Both the position numbers and the translations under genes were made by a program. A model generated the notes under the pieces. The model did no database searches, was not told the DNA's origin, and saw nothing but the letters and a program-made list of their open reading frames with translations. 6,213 nt of DNA. Origin: an uncultured Clostridia bacterium. GTDB lineage: Bacteria; Bacillota_A; Clostridia; TANB77; CAG-508. The stretch covers positions 1 through 6,213 of the forward strand of contig CANQZZ010000082.1 of NCBI GenBank assembly GCA_947628465.1, given 5' to 3'. Positions within the stretch are counted from its first letter, which is position 1; each line of letters starts with the position of its first letter. Below, in pieces: positions 5,551 through 6,213 of this stretch.

Positions 5551-5659
5551 GTTGAAAAATACGCACATATAGTTACAGTTTAAGATTGTGCTTTTATATA
5601 TGTAAAAGTGTTCTTAAATGAAAAAAACTATGTGGAGGAAAAACAAGGAGGAATGAAAA
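5551..5659 (+). promoter_or_regulatory. Structured 5' leader of rpsB, candidate autoregulatory RNA
   Basis: Three nested helices can form: an outer one, CACATA-AGTT (5564-5574, TA bulge) with AACTATGTG (5626-5634); a middle one, TTTAAGA (5579-5585) with TCTTAAA (5612-5618); and an inner one, CTTTTA (5591-5596) with TAAAAG (5603-5608). A competing hairpin, GCACA (5563-5567) with TGTGC (5587-5591), cannot coexist with the outer helix. Two SD-like sites follow: GGAGG (5634-5638), which touches the outer helix, and AAGGAGG (5645-5651), correctly placed 8 nt before the ATG. Ribosomal protein operons are often controlled by such leaders; control by S2 itself is inference. No known RNA family was identified. 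Confidence 0.5.
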
Positions 5660-6213
5660 ATGGCAGTAGTTGCAATGAAACAATTACTAGAAGCAGGTGT
5701 ACATTTTGGACACCAAACAAAAAGATGGGACCCTAAAATGGCTGAATATATTTATCAAGCTAGAAATGGTATCCATATTATTGATTTACAAAAGACATCA
5801 AAGAAAATCGATGAGGCTTATGAATTTATTAAGGAAGTAGCTGAAGAAGGAAAAGATATTCTTTTCGTAGGAACAAAAAAACAAGCACAAGAATGTATTA
5901 AAGAAGCAGCTGAAAAAAGTAATATGTTCTATGTTGACCAAAGATGGCTTGGAGGAATGCTTACAAACTTTAAAACAATAAGAAAAAGAGTTGAAAGATT
6001 AAACAAGTTAGAGCAAATGCAAGAAGATGGTACATTTGATGTATTACCTAAAAAAGAAGTTGCTGCATTAAAAAATGAGATGGAAAAACTAGAAAAAAAT
6101 CTAGGTGGTATTAAAAACATGACAAGAATGCCTGGGGCAATGTTTGTAGTTGATCCAAAAAATGAAAGAATTGCTGTATTAGAAGCAAGAAAATTAAATA
6201 TTCCAATTGTTGG
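5660..6213 (+). CDS. rpsB: 30S ribosomal protein S2, N-terminal part (cut by window edge)
   Basis: This encodes small-subunit ribosomal protein S2, which sits at the head-body junction of the 30S subunit and is needed for S1 and mRNA binding. There are 184 complete codons, running off the right edge, about three quarters of the usual 230-250 residues. Family signatures are plain: [22 protein letters not shown] (about 6-27), [16 protein letters not shown] (31-46), [11 protein letters not shown] (67-77), [17 protein letters not shown] (91-107), and [19 protein letters not shown] (about 148-166). The ATG at 5660 is chosen because of AAGGAGG 8 nt upstream; the ATG at 5653 is out of frame and only 1 nt from the SD. 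The elongation factor Ts gene usually follows rpsB, but it is outside the window. Confidence 0.97.
   Translation, partial: MAVVAMKQLLEAGVHFGHQTKRWDPKMAEYIYQARNGIHIIDLQKTSKKIDEAYEFIKEVAEEGKDILFVGTKKQAQECIKEAAEKSNMFYVDQRWLGGMLTNFKTIRKRVERLNKLEQMQEDGTFDVLPKKEVAALKNEMEKLEKNLGGIKNMTRMPGAMFVVDPKNERIAVLEARKLNIPIV

Noticed and set aside
5653..5736. ATG at 5653 as an alternative start or a leader peptide before rpsB
   Set aside because: It is only 1 nt after the SD, is out of frame with S2, and reads into a short frame of 27 codons that overlaps rpsB without a recognisable product.

Overview
The window comes from a very AT-rich, Gram-positive-type genome, most likely a low-GC Bacillota of the class Clostridia. 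The evidence is A/T-ending codons and AGA for arginine, strong GGAGG Shine-Dalgarno sites, a trigger factor-ClpP-ClpX gene order, and LPxTG-like surface proteins next to a class B sortase. Genus or species cannot be named from this sequence.

Layout, all genes on the + strand. (1) Positions 1-177 hold the C-terminal end of trigger factor (tig), followed by a hairpin that may be a leaky terminator. (2) clpP (284-883) and clpX (886-2196) are two bases apart, form one transcription unit, and end at a strong A/T-rich terminator. Together they supply a ribosome-associated chaperone and the ClpXP protease. (3) Positions 2394-5445 form a compact cell-surface cassette: two secreted proteins with C-terminal sorting signals (2394-3299 and 3547-4488) and a class B sortase (4606-5445). 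Each of the three genes has its own promoter and its own intrinsic terminator. (4) A near-consensus extended -10 promoter and a structured leader of about 110 nt precede rpsB (5660 to the window edge), which encodes ribosomal protein S2 and is cut off by the end of the window.

Probable logic of the cassette: both surface proteins carry 27-residue signal peptides, different ectodomains, an acidic Pro/Glu spacer, then TPKTG or TPKMG, a hydrophobic segment and a short KKYSK tail. The sortase is the obvious candidate to anchor them to peptidoglycan. The two genes are nearly identical at both ends (23 of 23 nt at the start; 77 of 79 nt at the end) but strongly diverged in between. This suggests swapping of ectodomains between conserved export and sorting modules, or gene conversion of the ends.

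The points most worth checking are this bookend architecture, the methionine replacing threonine in the second sorting motif, the location of the cassette between two housekeeping blocks, and the nested, possibly switching RNA structure in the rpsB leader. No mobile-element genes, tRNA, rRNA or CRISPR array were seen, and no gene-free stretch exceeds 300 bases.
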